Source: Montifringilla adamsi
Taxonomy: Eukaryota; Chordata; Aves; Passeriformes; Passeridae
Direction of reading: 5' to 3'
NCBI GenBank assembly: GCA_017590115.1
Contig: JAGGNK010007448.1
Coordinates: 9,092,815-9,156,814, forward strand
DNA: 64,000 nt
The notes beneath the pieces were generated by a model, which worked only from the letters and a program-made list of their open reading frames with translations, was not told where the DNA came from and did not search any database. Position 1 is the stretch's first letter. Each line of letters begins with the position of its first letter. Shown here in pieces: positions 17,560 through 30,296 of this stretch. The position numbers were made by a program, and so were the translations under genes.

Positions 17560-18115
17560 TGCAGGGATTCCAGGAACACGCGGGGCCCGGGGGCACGGGC
17601 GGTACCAGCGCCGAGCCTGGCCTCACCGCTGCGGGGCACCTGTGCCAGGCAAACTGTGCCCGGCCCAGATGAGCCATGTCCGTGTCCCGGTGCCGTGCCC
17701 CGGTGCCCGTGTCCCCGCGGTCCCGCAGCCGCGCCCAGGGAGGCGGGCGGAGGCGGGGGAGCTCCGGGCCCGCCCCTGGGGCTGCCCGGCTCTGCCTGGC
17801 CCTGCCCTGCCCTGCCCGGCCCCGCAGCTGCCTGTGCCCGCGAGTGCCAGCACCAGGTAGGGCCGGGAGCGGCTGCCGGGGCTTTCCCCGGCTCCTCGCC
17901 GCACGGCCGGGCGGAGGGAGCGGGGACGCGGAGGGACGGAGGGAGGGGGCCGCGGTCCCGGGTCCTGTCCCCGGTCCCGTCCCGGGGCCTTTCCTGCGGC
18001 ATCTGCGAGGCTGTGCCGGGCTCCGCGGGAGCGCTGCCGCCCAGGAGCAGTTCCCGTCCCGCCGAGCCGGGGGGCGGAGGAGCCCCCCCCAAGCCCGGTG
18101 CGCCTGTGAACGCCG
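17560..18115. promoter_or_regulatory. GSN: CpG-island promoter of GSN (distal, cytosolic-type)
   Basis: There is a clear rise in G+C and CpG between AT-rich flanks, lying in the gap between RAB14 and the GSN coding exons. It contains a strong plus-strand donor at 17,856/17,857. It lies about 6 kb from the RAB14 promoter, a distance similar to what I recall for the human locus. I take it to be the ubiquitous promoter that drives the non-secreted form. Confidence 0.65.
17700..17856 (+). other. GSN: GSN non-coding exon 1 (start approximate)
   Basis: GCACCAG/GTAGGG is a good plus-strand donor ending at 17,856 inside the CpG island. Spliced to the acceptor at 30,094 it would give a transcript whose first in-frame start is the ATG at 30,104. 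The 5' border is a guess, as no TATA box is close. Confidence 0.5.
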
Positions 18116-21100
18116 GTGAAAGCAGTGCGAGTGGTGATGGGAACAGCGGGGGCTTGTTTGTTTTGTTCCTTGCCTGGGGGAAGAATGTTTGAAAGCTCTG
18201 TTTGAATAGAAATTCAAAAAATGTAGACACTGAAAACATATTTAAAATGTTTCCTAGGAAGAGTGTTTAAAAAAAAAGTTATGGGGATGACTTGTTTCAA
18301 GGAGGCCTCATTAGTAAGTAGATCCCTCTTGGAATAAAACTGCTTTGAATGTTATTTGCTCTTGGATGTAAAAAATCCGACTTTGCTAACAAGGATGATA
18401 CTAGCATTGTTTCCCCCTAAGTCTCTTATTTTTCTTACTGATCATTACAATTTCCATTTTCCACTACCAACTCTGCATGATGCAAGTTTATCAGCCAAAA
18501 AAAAAAATTCCTTTATTTCCTTTGTAGGAGTAGAGCATGGCTCAGCTCAGGGTGTCCTGCTCTTGAGTCAGAGGGGGTGGGGGTTCCTTAAATGCCTCTC
18601 CTCCTTTGGGTTTCTCAAACTGTTTTACAGAGAACCTTATAACATCCATCTGGAAAAATGAAGCGAAACCTGAGTACTGAGGAATGGGTCTCTCACAGGT
18701 TATTGCAACTGCTTTCTCTTGGCCACAAGACAGTTTATTCCATAGTTTCTACCACGGAGAGGTGGGAGATGGAAGCTTAGCCTGTGCAGGAGCAGAGAGA
18801 AGCAGAAGTCAGCCCCATTTAACATCTGTTCTGTGGGATGGGTGCTGCTGGCATCGCCGCCTCCCTGCCCACCTCAGTGCCGTGCTGGCCGTGGTTCCAG
18901 GCTCTGGTTGAGCTCTGTCCATCTCAGAGTGGATAATGGGAACTGGCCTGGCACCAGCCCAGGCTGTCAGCGTCCATCTGTGCCATCACCAGGCTTGCTG
19001 AGTGCTGGGGAGTCCAGCTCCTGGGTTTCACTGGAATTCAGCATGAAGACAGGGTGGGAATTTTAGTCACACCTCGTTAGTGACATGGCTGGATGGTGAG
19101 CGCCTGGAATGTTACGTGTTTAAAGACAGGGAGAGATTTCCCAGTGGTAGTTTGAGAGTTCAGCTGAGTTTTAGTGAGAGATGAGTACCTGCAGTGTCCC
19201 CAGAGGAATGACTCCAGCTCTTGGCAGAGTGGAGGCTTTCTCTGGCTGGGTGGAATTCCAGTGCTGTGGGGAAAACTGTGGGGAAATTGAACCAGCCATC
19301 AATCTTTGGCTGCTTCTGAATGTCGAAAGGGTGACAGGGCAGAAATGCTACTGCTGCTGCTAGTTTAACTTGGATTTTACAGGCACAAATCCAACCCGTT
19401 GTGAATTTATTCCTTTCATCAGCAAAGCAGCGATGGGAGCACTCTGCAATCCAGGTTCATGGCTCTGATAATGTCACCAGGGGGGATTGCTGCCAGCTCT
19501 GGCTAAAAGGCTGCCTGATGTGTTCCAGTGCAGGGCTGTTTTTGTAATGATTTATGTAATTTTGGGAGTGCTGCAGCCACATCCAGCACTGGTGGTGTGG
19601 GCAGCAGTGTCACTGAGCCTCTGTGCCAGGGAAGGGGTCAGGACCTTCCTCAGGGACAAGGAGCAGCAGGTTCAGCTGCTGACCCACACTGGGCCACTGC
19701 TTTCCCCCATCCCATATTCAGATAAAATAGCTGGGGTGTTTTACAGAATTCTGGTGGGAACCAAACTGTTTTTAAAATAGCCCTGTGACGTATTTAGTGC
19801 TCAGGATTTATATCTGCTTTCAGCTCACTTACAAACACAAGCTTTCCATTTTAATCCAGCCCCAGACATTGGTGTTGCTGCTGAGTGGCATGCATGGGAA
19901 AGAGGATTTTGGACAGAAATGTGCAATTTCACAAAACAACTATTTGCTTGTTTTACTTTGGAATCTAGAGATCTAAAGAAACTTTTTTTTGTTGTTCTTC
20001 AATCTGAGGTGATCAAGTTTTGCAGCTTGGTTGCAGTAAAGCAGAACATGGTTAAACACAGATATGAAGTCGCTTGGGTACAATAACTCCTGCCTAGAGA
20101 GAAGTAGCTGCTCTTGTTTTCTGTTCCCTTCCACAGCACTTGGGAATTGTCATGTGAATAATCAAGTTCTGAGCGTGTCTCTGCCTCTGCTTGATTATTA
20201 TCAAATGTTTTTCCTGAAAAGGCAGAAGATTCTGATATGGACAATTTGTCTGTAACAAGCTGTGTATTATTTCTGTTGGTTATGATTGTCTGGTTCTCTG
20301 GACCAGGTATTTGATATCCCTTCTAGCAATTTCAGCTGAAAAGAAAATTGTATGTATTGATATTTCATATGTTTACTTCTAATCTCTTTTGGATCTTTTT
20401 TAACTCAAGACTCAAAGGATGTCTTGTGCAGTGGCTCTCAGAGGTCACTGGGGTTTTGCATTAGGAAGAAAACCTCAAGTTGTTTTTTTTGTGAAGCTTT
20501 TGTGCAGCTCTTTGTGTACCTCTGTCACTTTATTTGTTCTGCTCCTCACAGCATTAGTTCAAGTGTGTGTCTATTCAGTCCCTTAATCATTAATTAATCA
20601 CTTCAGACACTAAGAAGCCTAAGGGAATCAGAAAGAAATGCTCTGGATGATTAATTCTTTTCCCATAAAAGCACTAAACTTGCTGGAGCTCTGAGCCATG
20701 CTGGAACTGTTTTCCCTGTGTCAGGCACAAGCTCCCTAGGTGGGGATAGTGCGCAGCTCTTGAGCTGAAGGCTGGGCTTTGGCAGTTCGGGAAGTGTTTT
20801 TCTGCAGGAGGCTGCACAAAGCAGCGGGAGAAGGGAATGCAGCCGGAGCCAGCCCCGGGGCACGGCAGAGCGGCCGCTGGCTCAGCACTGTCTGCAGCAG
20901 ATGTTTGCACAGAGATGGGAATGTTAAAGTGCTCAGGCACTCTCCCTCAGCTCTGTCCTTGTGACTTAGGCAGTGGGGAAGTGTCTGGATCAGGGATTTC
21001 TGACTTCGTTCAGGTATTTCAGCGAGGAGGAGGAAGGTAAATGTCCCGGTGGTGGGAGTGTCCGAGCACTGTGTGTGCTCCGGGCCTGACGTTCAGAGGT

Positions 21101-24100
21101 TTTGCCTCTGCCTCATCTCTGCTCCCCAGCAAGGCACAGGCGGTGGCAGATTTTCAATATTTACACTGTGTCCTACACCCTGATAGCACCAATGTCCAGA
21201 GCACATTCATCGGGCCTCTTACCAGCTGTCAGACACTGCCGGGTTCCTCTGTTTGCCCTGCAGCAGGGTGTTCCTGCCCTCCGGATCCAGCTGCCCTGCT
21301 CAGCAGCAGGGAAATGCCGGGAATGCTTCCCCTGCCCAGCACGGCAGGCTCTGTCCATCGCTGTGTGCCCCCTGCTGCTCCAGGGCTGTGCCAGGGCACT
21401 GTGGCACTGAGAAATCCCAGCAGAGATGAAATCTGGGCAGACAGCTCCATTAAATATCAGGCCAGTACTTCACACCTGCCCAGGGAAGGAAAGTGTGCTC
21501 AGAGAAGTCAGGAAGGGCAGTAGCAGCCTGTCTCAGCAGGACACCCAGGTATTTATCTCTGCTTATCCACTGATGATGCATTTGCAAGGTTAAATAGAGC
21601 TCTGACATGAGTGGAGTTAAGCAGAGCTCCGGGGTGCTTTGCAATGCTGGGCTGTCTGGAAATGCCAGCTTGGAATGGCCACGCTGGATCCGGGCCCCTC
21701 AGGGAGCGTGGTGCTGCTGGTGGCACGGGAGTGGCTGATTTGGTTGGTGTTTTGGGGATGTCACATTGCCCCCTGGAGAACGACCTTTATTTTACTTCGT
21801 TCAGTTTCCCCAGCTCTGGGGCTTGGTGAGCAGCTGCATTCTCAGTCAGGATATTCCAGGTTGTCAGCTTTTTGTGATCAATATTTGGGATGTGATGGTG
21901 TCTGGGTGGTATGGACTCTGAAGATTTACATATTTTTTCCTTTTGCCTGTTTCAAAGTGTTCTCTTCTGACTATAGACTGTAGTTTTGGTCTTTCCTTTT
22001 CTTTTTTTTTGTTCCTCATTCACCTCCCACTGAGAACCTGGAGAGCTGGAACCGATCTCAGCTGAGGTCCCAGCACAACTGGAGTGGGAGAAGCAACAGT
22101 TTGTCTGTATTAGGGCAGTCAGGCAGTGGGACACTGTCCAAACCCAAAGTTTAGACATATGTTATTTACTCAGTGTTTCCACATGCAGTAAAAGTACAGC
22201 TACAATTCAAAACAGCATCTTTAAAACACTGGAGGAAATGAATCATCCTGGGATCTCTCAAGATGGATGGAGGCTGCTGCAGTGAGCACTGACACCGTGA
22301 GGACTTTCCCTTCTTTTGGGCTGTCTGCTCTGACAGATCAGATTCAATCCCTGTGGCTCCCCCACACCAGAGCCCGAATCCTGCTTGAAATGAAATAAAA
22401 TGAAACCCTCTGTTGTTAATCACAGCTCCCGGGAGGAAGGGATGGTTTTGGCTGTGTGTTTCCAGCATTGCCCTCTTGTGGCTGTGCCCGGCGGGATGGG
22501 AGCTCCGGGCATTCCTGGCTGTGCTGCTCCCGTGCCTTGTGTTGGGTGGCTCTGGAGCTGGGAACTCCTCCGTGAGAAGCTCTGAATGTTCAGCCACAGT
22601 CATTAACGCCCTGGCCACACCTGTCTGTGTCAGGAGAGCTGGGACAAAATGGAGAGGAGAACTCTGATATCTGCTTTCCCACTTGGAAGCTGGTGTTTGT
22701 GAAGGAAGCTGCTTCATGGGAAGTGGGGAAATGGGGGAGTCCTGTCTCTCCCTGAGGAGGAGGGTGGTGGAGATGAGTGTGTGCTGGGGCAGGGCTGGAG
22801 GAAGCTTTCAGTCACAGGTCTGTGACTGTTCCCTGCCAGCAGATGAGTACAGGAACCTGGAACCCTCAGCCTCACATTCTGCTGCTTGGCTGATCTAGAA
22901 GGAGCACCTTGATTTTTAATGTGTATTAAGTAAGCTTTTTTTTGTTAATCTTGAGTTGCTTCATGTCTTGTGCAGGCCTTTGATGTGGAAAGTTGAATTC
23001 TGTGTTGAGCTGATGTGGAAGGCAGGAACTGATGGACTCCCACTGGCCCCGTGGTGACACCAGACCTGCTGTGCCCTGTCATTGTGGCCTCAGCAAAATT
23101 CATTTATGTGCCTTTTACTCACTTATACTCAACCCTGACATCTGCCTGTAGCTCTGCTGCCCTTGTCCCACGTGTGGCAGTGACTCCTTTCACCTCGTTG
23201 CCTGGGCCTGATCCTGCACGAGGGGTGCAAGGCCACGCTCCGTGCTTCCCTTTTGGACTTGTTGGAGGCCATCTCCTGCTTTCCAGCCTTTCTCTGGCAA
23301 TAACGTGTTGCTTTTGGGTGGTGGATCACAGATTGAACAACTTCTGTGCTGCAGAGGAATGTATCAGCTTGTTCTCTGGGGAAGAAGAGTTTGCATAAAG
23401 TTGCAGATGATTTCCCCTGAACAGGCAGGACCTGGAGACTGGAGGAAGAACATCTGTGTCATTTCCCTGCAGCTGACCACAGGCATGTCTTCACTGCCTT
23501 CCTCAATGTGTTCTGGCTGTCACCAGCAGCTCTCTCTCTGGGACATTATTTGGGGAGGTAGTCATATTTTAATGTGCTGGTTTATGTCTTATGTGTTACA
23601 TAAACACTCCTTAAATATTTTTTTCAGCACTGAACAATGATTTGTGTTGGAGCATAATTCAGGATTTATTTTTGCTCCCCAGTGAATGAAAGTGGTTGGT
23701 GGTTTCCACTGATCCAGCCTTCCCTGTGCTGTGTGTGTTTAAGTGCATGATTCAGCTCTCACTTATGCTCAAGGCAGGGCTCTGAACCAGCTGATTGTAT
23801 CAGCAAATTTCCCTGGGTGTGTTTCAGATGGCAGACCTGTCTAATCTCCAAAGCTTTCTCCTGTGGAAGTAATGTTCTCCCCAATTTACATCACTGCAAC
23901 CGAGAGGAAACTCAGGTTTTTTGTTGGAGTATTCTGCCTGGGCGCATCGGGCTGGATGCTCTGTTTACTAAGTGGGTTGTATTCAAAAGGTACAGAGCCC
24001 AGAACAGAGCTGATGTGACTCATAGTGCAAACAAACAGCTGGAAAAAGTGAACAATACTCAAATCTTCTGGGCCTTCTAACTTGCTCAAGTGGTTTAATA

Positions 24101-27100
24101 GGAATCTTAATTTAACAAATGCAAAAAACCTACTTGCCAGTTGCACAGCTAATGCTGGACTTCATGTCCTGGACTCTTGATCTGAGTTAGGCAGCTCAGC
24201 TGGAATTTTTTTGGATTTGTGGCTTTTCTGTTAAGATGTAGCTGCAGGGAATGCCATTAACTGTGCTGCTCCTCATAGAGGGAGCTGAAATAGTTTATGG
24301 AGTCACCATGGCTAGGGAGGAGGAGGCTCTCCCGTGCCAATTTCTTCTTATCCCAAATAACCTTTGTTTACTGGCTTCTTCAAGGGATGGAAGGAAAGAG
24401 GCTGGGTTTAGATTTGTGTATATATGAGTTTAGGGCTGTCTGGAGACTGAAAACTGAGCTAATCCACTACTTTAGATACTTTTCAATGCCTGTCCCCTTG
24501 GTAACAAAGCTGTAGTCCTGCCAGAGTTATTTTCAATGGTTTACTGAGGAATTATTGATATTCTATACTGGTTTGGCAGGGAAGCTGAATGAATAAACAG
24601 ATATTTCCATTTTCAGGGTGTGCTGTCATCACTGTGGATCCTGTGCTGAACTTTCTCTGTGTTCAGCAGCATCATGTCCTGAGTTTTGGATTGTCAGAAC
24701 TCAAGTGGTCCTGTGCTGTTCACTCTCACAAGCTTTGTAAATTCATCAGAGTTTTTATGGGGCAGCAGCAGACCAGAGGATAAAGAAATGGCTACATGAC
24801 AGACAGTGTAGATTGTGTTCAAAGTGCACAAAGGGCTGAACCTGAAGCAAGCAAATAACTTTATTGGGTTTTTGTTTGTGATCTCTTCAGCATCGCTGTT
24901 ATCGACCTGGGGAATGCCGCCCTTGCTCTGGGCTGTTACTGTGGCAAGCACACAGACCTGTAGATTTCCTCAAACTGATCATGCCAGGAGGATTATACCC
25001 CTTTGCCTCTTGCAAAACAAGGATTTAGGGTTTTCCTGTTGTTGCAGCAGAAATACAGCAGTAATTTACCTCTCCTGGCACTTGGTATAGGCAGCCTGGA
25101 ATGCTGTGAGATGAGGGAGGCTTTCTTTTTTGAGGACAGATATTGTTGTTTATTTGGAGCAGTCCATATTCTCCAGGCAATGTTTGACAAAAAGGAAAGA
25201 GAGACTTAGTTGGGTGGAAATGCAAATGTGTGCCCCCAAGGTACAATAAGGATTGGTGCATGAGGGGCATTTTTGCAGCATGACTGTAGTGTGGGTACAG
25301 ACTCTACTCAGATTTACTGTTCTCCTCGTATTTAAGAAACTCAATCTGTATTTGCAACTTATTTTGATGTTCTGCAAGTGCCATCCATTAAAATCAAAAA
25401 TACAGCCATGTAGAAAGGCAGGAATTGATCCAGCAGTGAGCAGCAGGTGGTTTGGATACTCTGTGGTGAAGTGTTGTGTTGGCTGCAGCCCTTCCTGTGT
25501 GGGTTTTGTTTATGCAGCAGATTTAGACAAATTATCTGAACCCATCACGAATCGACGCTGGAGCTGCAAATGAGCACAACCACATGGGGATGTGGGCTAC
25601 CCTTGTTTCTGTCTCATTTAATTCAGCCAAGCTTTCCTGAGCAGCCCTGTGCAGGTAAGTCCTGGCTATATTTGTGGGTATATTCAGGTGTGAATTGCCA
25701 CAAATTATTACGAATTAACCAGGCCTCACAAAAATCGTTGTGCTCATTTTTCTCTTGTTAGTGGCCAGTTACTAAATGAAATAAATTTTTTTTCTTTCTT
25801 TCTTTCCCTGCTGTGAGTATTGGATGATATTATCTTGTAGAAAGTTACTTTAGCGACATCATTAAGCTTTAGATGGTGGTAGGTGTGAAGATGTGAGAGT
25901 GTATTTGATGTGGAGGATAATAACATTAAGTATTCCCTGTAATGGGTTTTGCAGTGTGATGAGGCAGAGTAAGAGATTCCAGGCTCAGTGTCCACAGGTT
26001 TTTCCTGAAGGGAACAGGACATTCCTCTCAGTATGGCTGTGCTGGGCAGTGCAGAGCTGGGCAGCTCCTTGGCAGAAATTCAGAGGAGAGTGAAGACAAA
26101 CAGCCAAAGTGCTGCTGGTGTCAGTCTGGGAGGGCAGAGGTGACTGCGACACATGAGAGGGAGGCACGGCCACAGGGATGAGTGAGCAGAGCAGAAATGA
26201 AGAATTTAGGGAGGGAGGCCAAGAGAGCTGTTTGTTACAAGCTGCAGGGTGGAAATAGGAGAGGTGGTTGGGGTTGGATACCAGGAGAGGCAGGAGCTGA
26301 GTCTGGGTCGGAGGTGGTGGGAGCTGCAGCAGCATCCAGGACTTGCCCAGCACGGCGCTGGAGGATGCACAGCAGGGTTGGGATTGCTGAGCTCAGGACT
26401 GGGGCCTCTCTGCCTTTCCTGGCCTTCCCCTGAAGCAAACAGCTGCCAGCCTCAGGGAGATCATTCCACACTTCCCTGGAGCAGCAGCTTCAGGCTGCCT
26501 TTGGTCTGTGGGCCAGACACACACTTTGATCAGTGGTCGCCTTTCCTGTTGGGTGCTTGGGAGCAAATCCCTGGGATTGTTCCTGCAGGCCAGACTCCAT
26601 CCCAGGGCATTCCTGGGCTGGCCTGTCCTGCTGGTGTGACTGCACATCTGGAGACCATAATGAACTTGTTGTCTTCCAGTGGTTGCTCAAATCATTGGAC
26701 TAGTTTTCCCAAGTTCTTGTTTTCATCACTATGCAGCCAAGTGTCATTTAGCTGATCCATCTGCACTGAAATCCTGTATTCCAAGCCCTTTCCTTGTTTT
26801 CCTTAAACAACTTCTCTTTGCATAAGACATTGGCTGTGCATAGCACCCTTTCTGGGACCAAGCTGAACACTTTTATTAACAGCAGCTTGAAAAGTGCCTG
26901 TTTTCCATGTCTCCATCAGGACACCCATTTCAGTAGGGCCCTGGCAATCTGAGCTGGCAAGTGCCCTCAGAACAATGTCCAGAGCAAACATTTCTGGGGC
27001 TTGATTTAACAATGCAGCACTTGCTGCCAGCAGTGATAACCCAAACCAGCTGTTGGGGTAGATTTACACCTATTCCCTCCAGGAATGGCTCAGATTAATT

Positions 27101-28743
27101 ATTTTTATGAAAGAGCACTATAATGTACAATTCATGTACTGTAGCCCTCTTTCAATTTTCTTGCCTGTATTTATATGTTGCAGCTCATTGGCAATATAAG
27201 CTTGGACTTACAAAATGCCAAATTAATTAGAAGACTAAATAAATGCTTTTCAAAAATATTGTGTCTACGTGTATCTGAGGATTACAATATCCTACAGTGG
27301 GATGTTAACAAAGAAGATTATCCTGGGTCTTTGTGCCTTCAGTCTGTGAGGTTTGCCCAGGTGTGGGACTATACAGGTGTTTAATTTAGTAATAAAAAGG
27401 CCAGAGTATTTTTCCATTTGGAAAGGACCCCACTCTTTCTAATGTTATGCAACCCAGTCATTTTGGTTTGGGTTTGCTGCAGCTGCCAAAGCCTTTCACA
27501 GCTGCCTTCTTTAGAGTCAAGGTTCCAACATGTTTTTCACTGAGACTTAGACCTCTGACACTCTGAACTTCCTTCACAGAGATCAGAAATACCAGCAGGA
27601 CTAGCACATTGTTTTTATTGTCTGTTTCAGTTTGAGACTTTCCAGTGAAATTTTCAAAGGTACATTGCCAAGGTGACATTTCAAATTAAAATGCATCAGC
27701 TTGGACAAGAGAGCAGCAGAGTGTTTGCGGGAGAGAGGGAAAGAAAATATCCTCATGGAGAATGGAGAGGGCACAAAGCAGGGTCTCCTCCTTCCTTTGT
27801 GGAAATTTTGTTGTGGAGTTTTATGGATTGGCCCCTTATTTAAGAATCTTTTGAGAAATTCTGACCATGGGAAGCTCAGCCTGTCAGGAATTCTCCCCTG
27901 GGTGTGTTGAGAGCAAAAGTGCCCAGCAGCTCAACTCCACATTGTGTGGCTGCTCCTTTCCTGAGGGCCACAGGGAAAGGTTCCTGCTCAGTTCACTCTG
28001 ATCAAACACTTGGGAAATGAGACAGATGAACTTGCTGCAGTGTGAGATAGTTAGAAGAATAATCTCTTTATTGGTGGCAGATTGTTGGGGTGCACAATCA
28101 GCCCTGTTGTAATTCCTTTGGGCTGAGTAGGTTTGATGTTTCTTGTGTTCCTGTCACAGGCTGTTGCTACACCCTCAGAAATACTTGGTTGTGAAATTAT
28201 TGAATTGCTGAATGAGCTTTTGTTCTGTCACCTACCAGACTCTGAATGCTCTGTTGTGCTCTGGGAGCTGAAATCCATCAGCGCATCCCCAAACCCTCCC
28301 GGGTTGTTACTGACAGTGCAGTGTGGGGGCTCATTGAGGCGCAGAGCACGGCCTGAGCTCTGCTGCTCTGACAGTTCAGGGAGCTGAGGGTGCATTCCCC
28401 CCATCCTCAGGCTGCTCCCTTGAATCCTTGTCTTCCCCAAATCTCTTTCCCTGCATCCACTGCCAGCTGGAGCCGCCGTGCTGTTCTCTGCGTCTCATCA
28501 ACTTTTCCAGCTCTCAGCTGACAAAATGTTGCCTCTGTTGCTGATGTCTCTGAATTTCTGCCTGTGAGGGGACGCTTGGCCCGTGTGACCCTGGCTGCTG
28601 TGGGTAATGGATCGCACATTGTGCGGAGTGAGCGCCTGCTGGGCTCCGGGACAGGCTGGGGGAGGCTCTGGGATTCCAGAGGGATTGTTTGCACAAACGC
28701 GTTACGCCCCTGGGCTGCCGAGGGGGTGGGTGTGTTTGTCCCG

Positions 28744-28750
28744 ATAAAAG
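28744..28750 (+). promoter_or_regulatory. GSN: Candidate TATA box of the internal GSN promoter
   Basis: ATAAAAG (in CCGATAAAAGATTGG) lies about 100 bases upstream of the leader-exon ATG at 28,851. That would place the start site near 28,775 and give a 5' UTR of about 75 bases. The local sequence is moderately GC-rich but not a CpG island, consistent with a tissue-restricted promoter. Confidence 0.45.
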
Positions 28751-28850
28751 ATTGGCTTCTGCCCCTCATCTTCCCCAGCAGCCAGAGGAGCAGGGAGCTG
28801 GGACTCCCACAGCTCTGCAGGAGAAGGGAGAAGCCCATTTACTCCTAGAA

Positions 28851-28985
28851 ATGGGCAGGAAGGTCTTCAATTATCTTTTCCTCACCATTTTCTGCACAAT
28901 GGCTCTGAAGCTGAACTGTGTCAGCTCCATGTCTGTGGCAGGGCTTGGATATGTTGTTACAGCAGCTCTTGTGCTTTCAGCTGTG
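28851..28985 (+). CDS. GSN: GSN alternative first coding exon, candidate secretory leader
   Basis: An open frame of exactly 45 codons runs from an ATG with G at -3 and +4 to a near-perfect donor, GTG/GTAAGTGAG. Spliced to the common acceptor at 30,094 it stays in frame and adds PVS before the cytosolic start Met, giving a predicted 778-residue form. Secreted (plasma) gelsolins are known to arise from such an alternative signal-peptide exon. The peptide has a basic start (MGRK), a hydrophobic stretch at residues 5-19, then a second at about 28-45 that follows an internal Met27. Two hydrophobic segments are unusual for a simple signal peptide. I did not recognise the peptide sequence itself, so the call rests on frame, donor, position and hydrophobicity. 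Confidence 0.7.
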
Positions 28986-30094
28986 GTAAGTGAGGAGCAT
29001 CACAATGAAACACTGAAAACTTCTGGTTCCAGCTACTTCCAGGAGTCCCTCTCCTTTAACTCTCAGTCAGTTTTTAGTGGGAATTTGGTAGGATTCAGGC
29101 AGATAGGAATCATGATGATAAAGTTCATTCTTTTCCATCTTTGATATCTGATTTCAGCTTAGGAATGACTTTGATACCTAACTTATAATTTTGCTTTCTA
29201 GCTTGTAACATTCTTTATTTCTGCCTTGAAAACTGAGCATATTTTACTTTTGTCCATCAGCTGCTGTGAACCATCTTCTTTTTCAAAGAACTGAATGCTT
29301 CTAATGTAATATTGTAATGTTTTCTTCCCTGTTACCTGATAGCTCTCAAAGGTGTGATGTGATTGATGGACAGACTTCATTGCCAATACACCAGAAATGT
29401 TTTATTTCCTTTCAGAATTACCAAAGTGAATTCTTTTATAAGAAAGTGTTCATTATGTTTATTAAAAAAAAAAAAAAAAGTATATTGCACTGTGTTGATA
29501 TATTGCATAAGGATGGCAATAAACATATTAAACCAAAATTGCAGTGTCCTTAGGACAGGATGTTGTGTAAATTAATGTAATTCCTACAAGGGAGCAGTTA
29601 AGTAACAGGTCAGAACAGAAAAGCTTTAAGAAGCCTGTTAATTACCTAAATATTCAATGATATTCATAGCATTTTCCATTTGGTTTTAGAAAACCTGTAA
29701 ATCATGTTTATGCAGGATGTACAACATGTGGAGGTAAAAGGGGTTTCTTTCCCACAACCTGGAATGACAAGCTTCACTAAAAAGTTCTAAATTAGTAAGA
29801 AAAATACAGAGATTAAAATCCAGAGAGAGAGAGACAGTAGAGTCTAGAAGAGGATAAGGCAGTGATGAACCAGGAATTAGAGGCGATTGGGAGTGAAAAT
29901 TAACAGTGATCAATGGAGAGAGATTCTTTCCACACACATCCTTATTTTTTTCCCCCTTCAAAACTCAGTGCACAAGAAAAAAGGAAACTTTCCACTTTTT
30001 GCCTGGCACAACAAGTGAGGAGATGAGAAGCAATTTAATGTAGAGACTTCCTTGTGTGCTGCCCACTGAACAACACCCTCTGTCTCACCCCCAG

Positions 30095-30296
30095 CCTGTC
30101 AGCATGGTGGAACACGCCGAGTTTTTGAAGGCTGGGAAGGAACCCGGCCTTCAGATCTGGAGGGTCGAGAAATTTGATTTGGTCCCAGTGCCAAAAAACC
30201 TGTATGGAGACTTCTTCACTGGGGATTCCTACCTGGTGCTGAACACCATCAAGCAGCGCAGCGGGAACCTCCAGTACGACCTGCACTTCTGGTTGG
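30095..30296 (+). CDS. GSN: GSN exon 2 (first common exon)
   Basis: The exon follows a CCCCCAG acceptor. It encodes PVS when joined to the leader exon, or starts at ATG 30,104 for the cytosolic form. It covers residues 1-64 plus one base of Gly65, including the start of actin-binding repeat G1. The donor is G/GTGAGT. Confidence 0.97.

Larger units (their letters stand above)
17857..30094 (+). other. GSN: GSN 5' intron region (12 kb)
   Basis: This long interval between the distal non-coding exon and the first common coding exon holds the internal leader exon at 28.85 kb. Otherwise I see no coding exon, RNA gene or clear transposon. There is a poly(A) tract of about 17 bases near 29,463 and a short (GA)n at 29,823. 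Confidence 0.6.

Noticed and set aside
17382..18239. Minus-strand 285-codon open frame (and plus-strand frames of up to 224 codons)
   Set aside because: They lie in the GSN CpG island, have low-complexity Pro/Gly/Arg/Ala composition, and are open in several overlapping frames at once. This is the expected result of high G+C.
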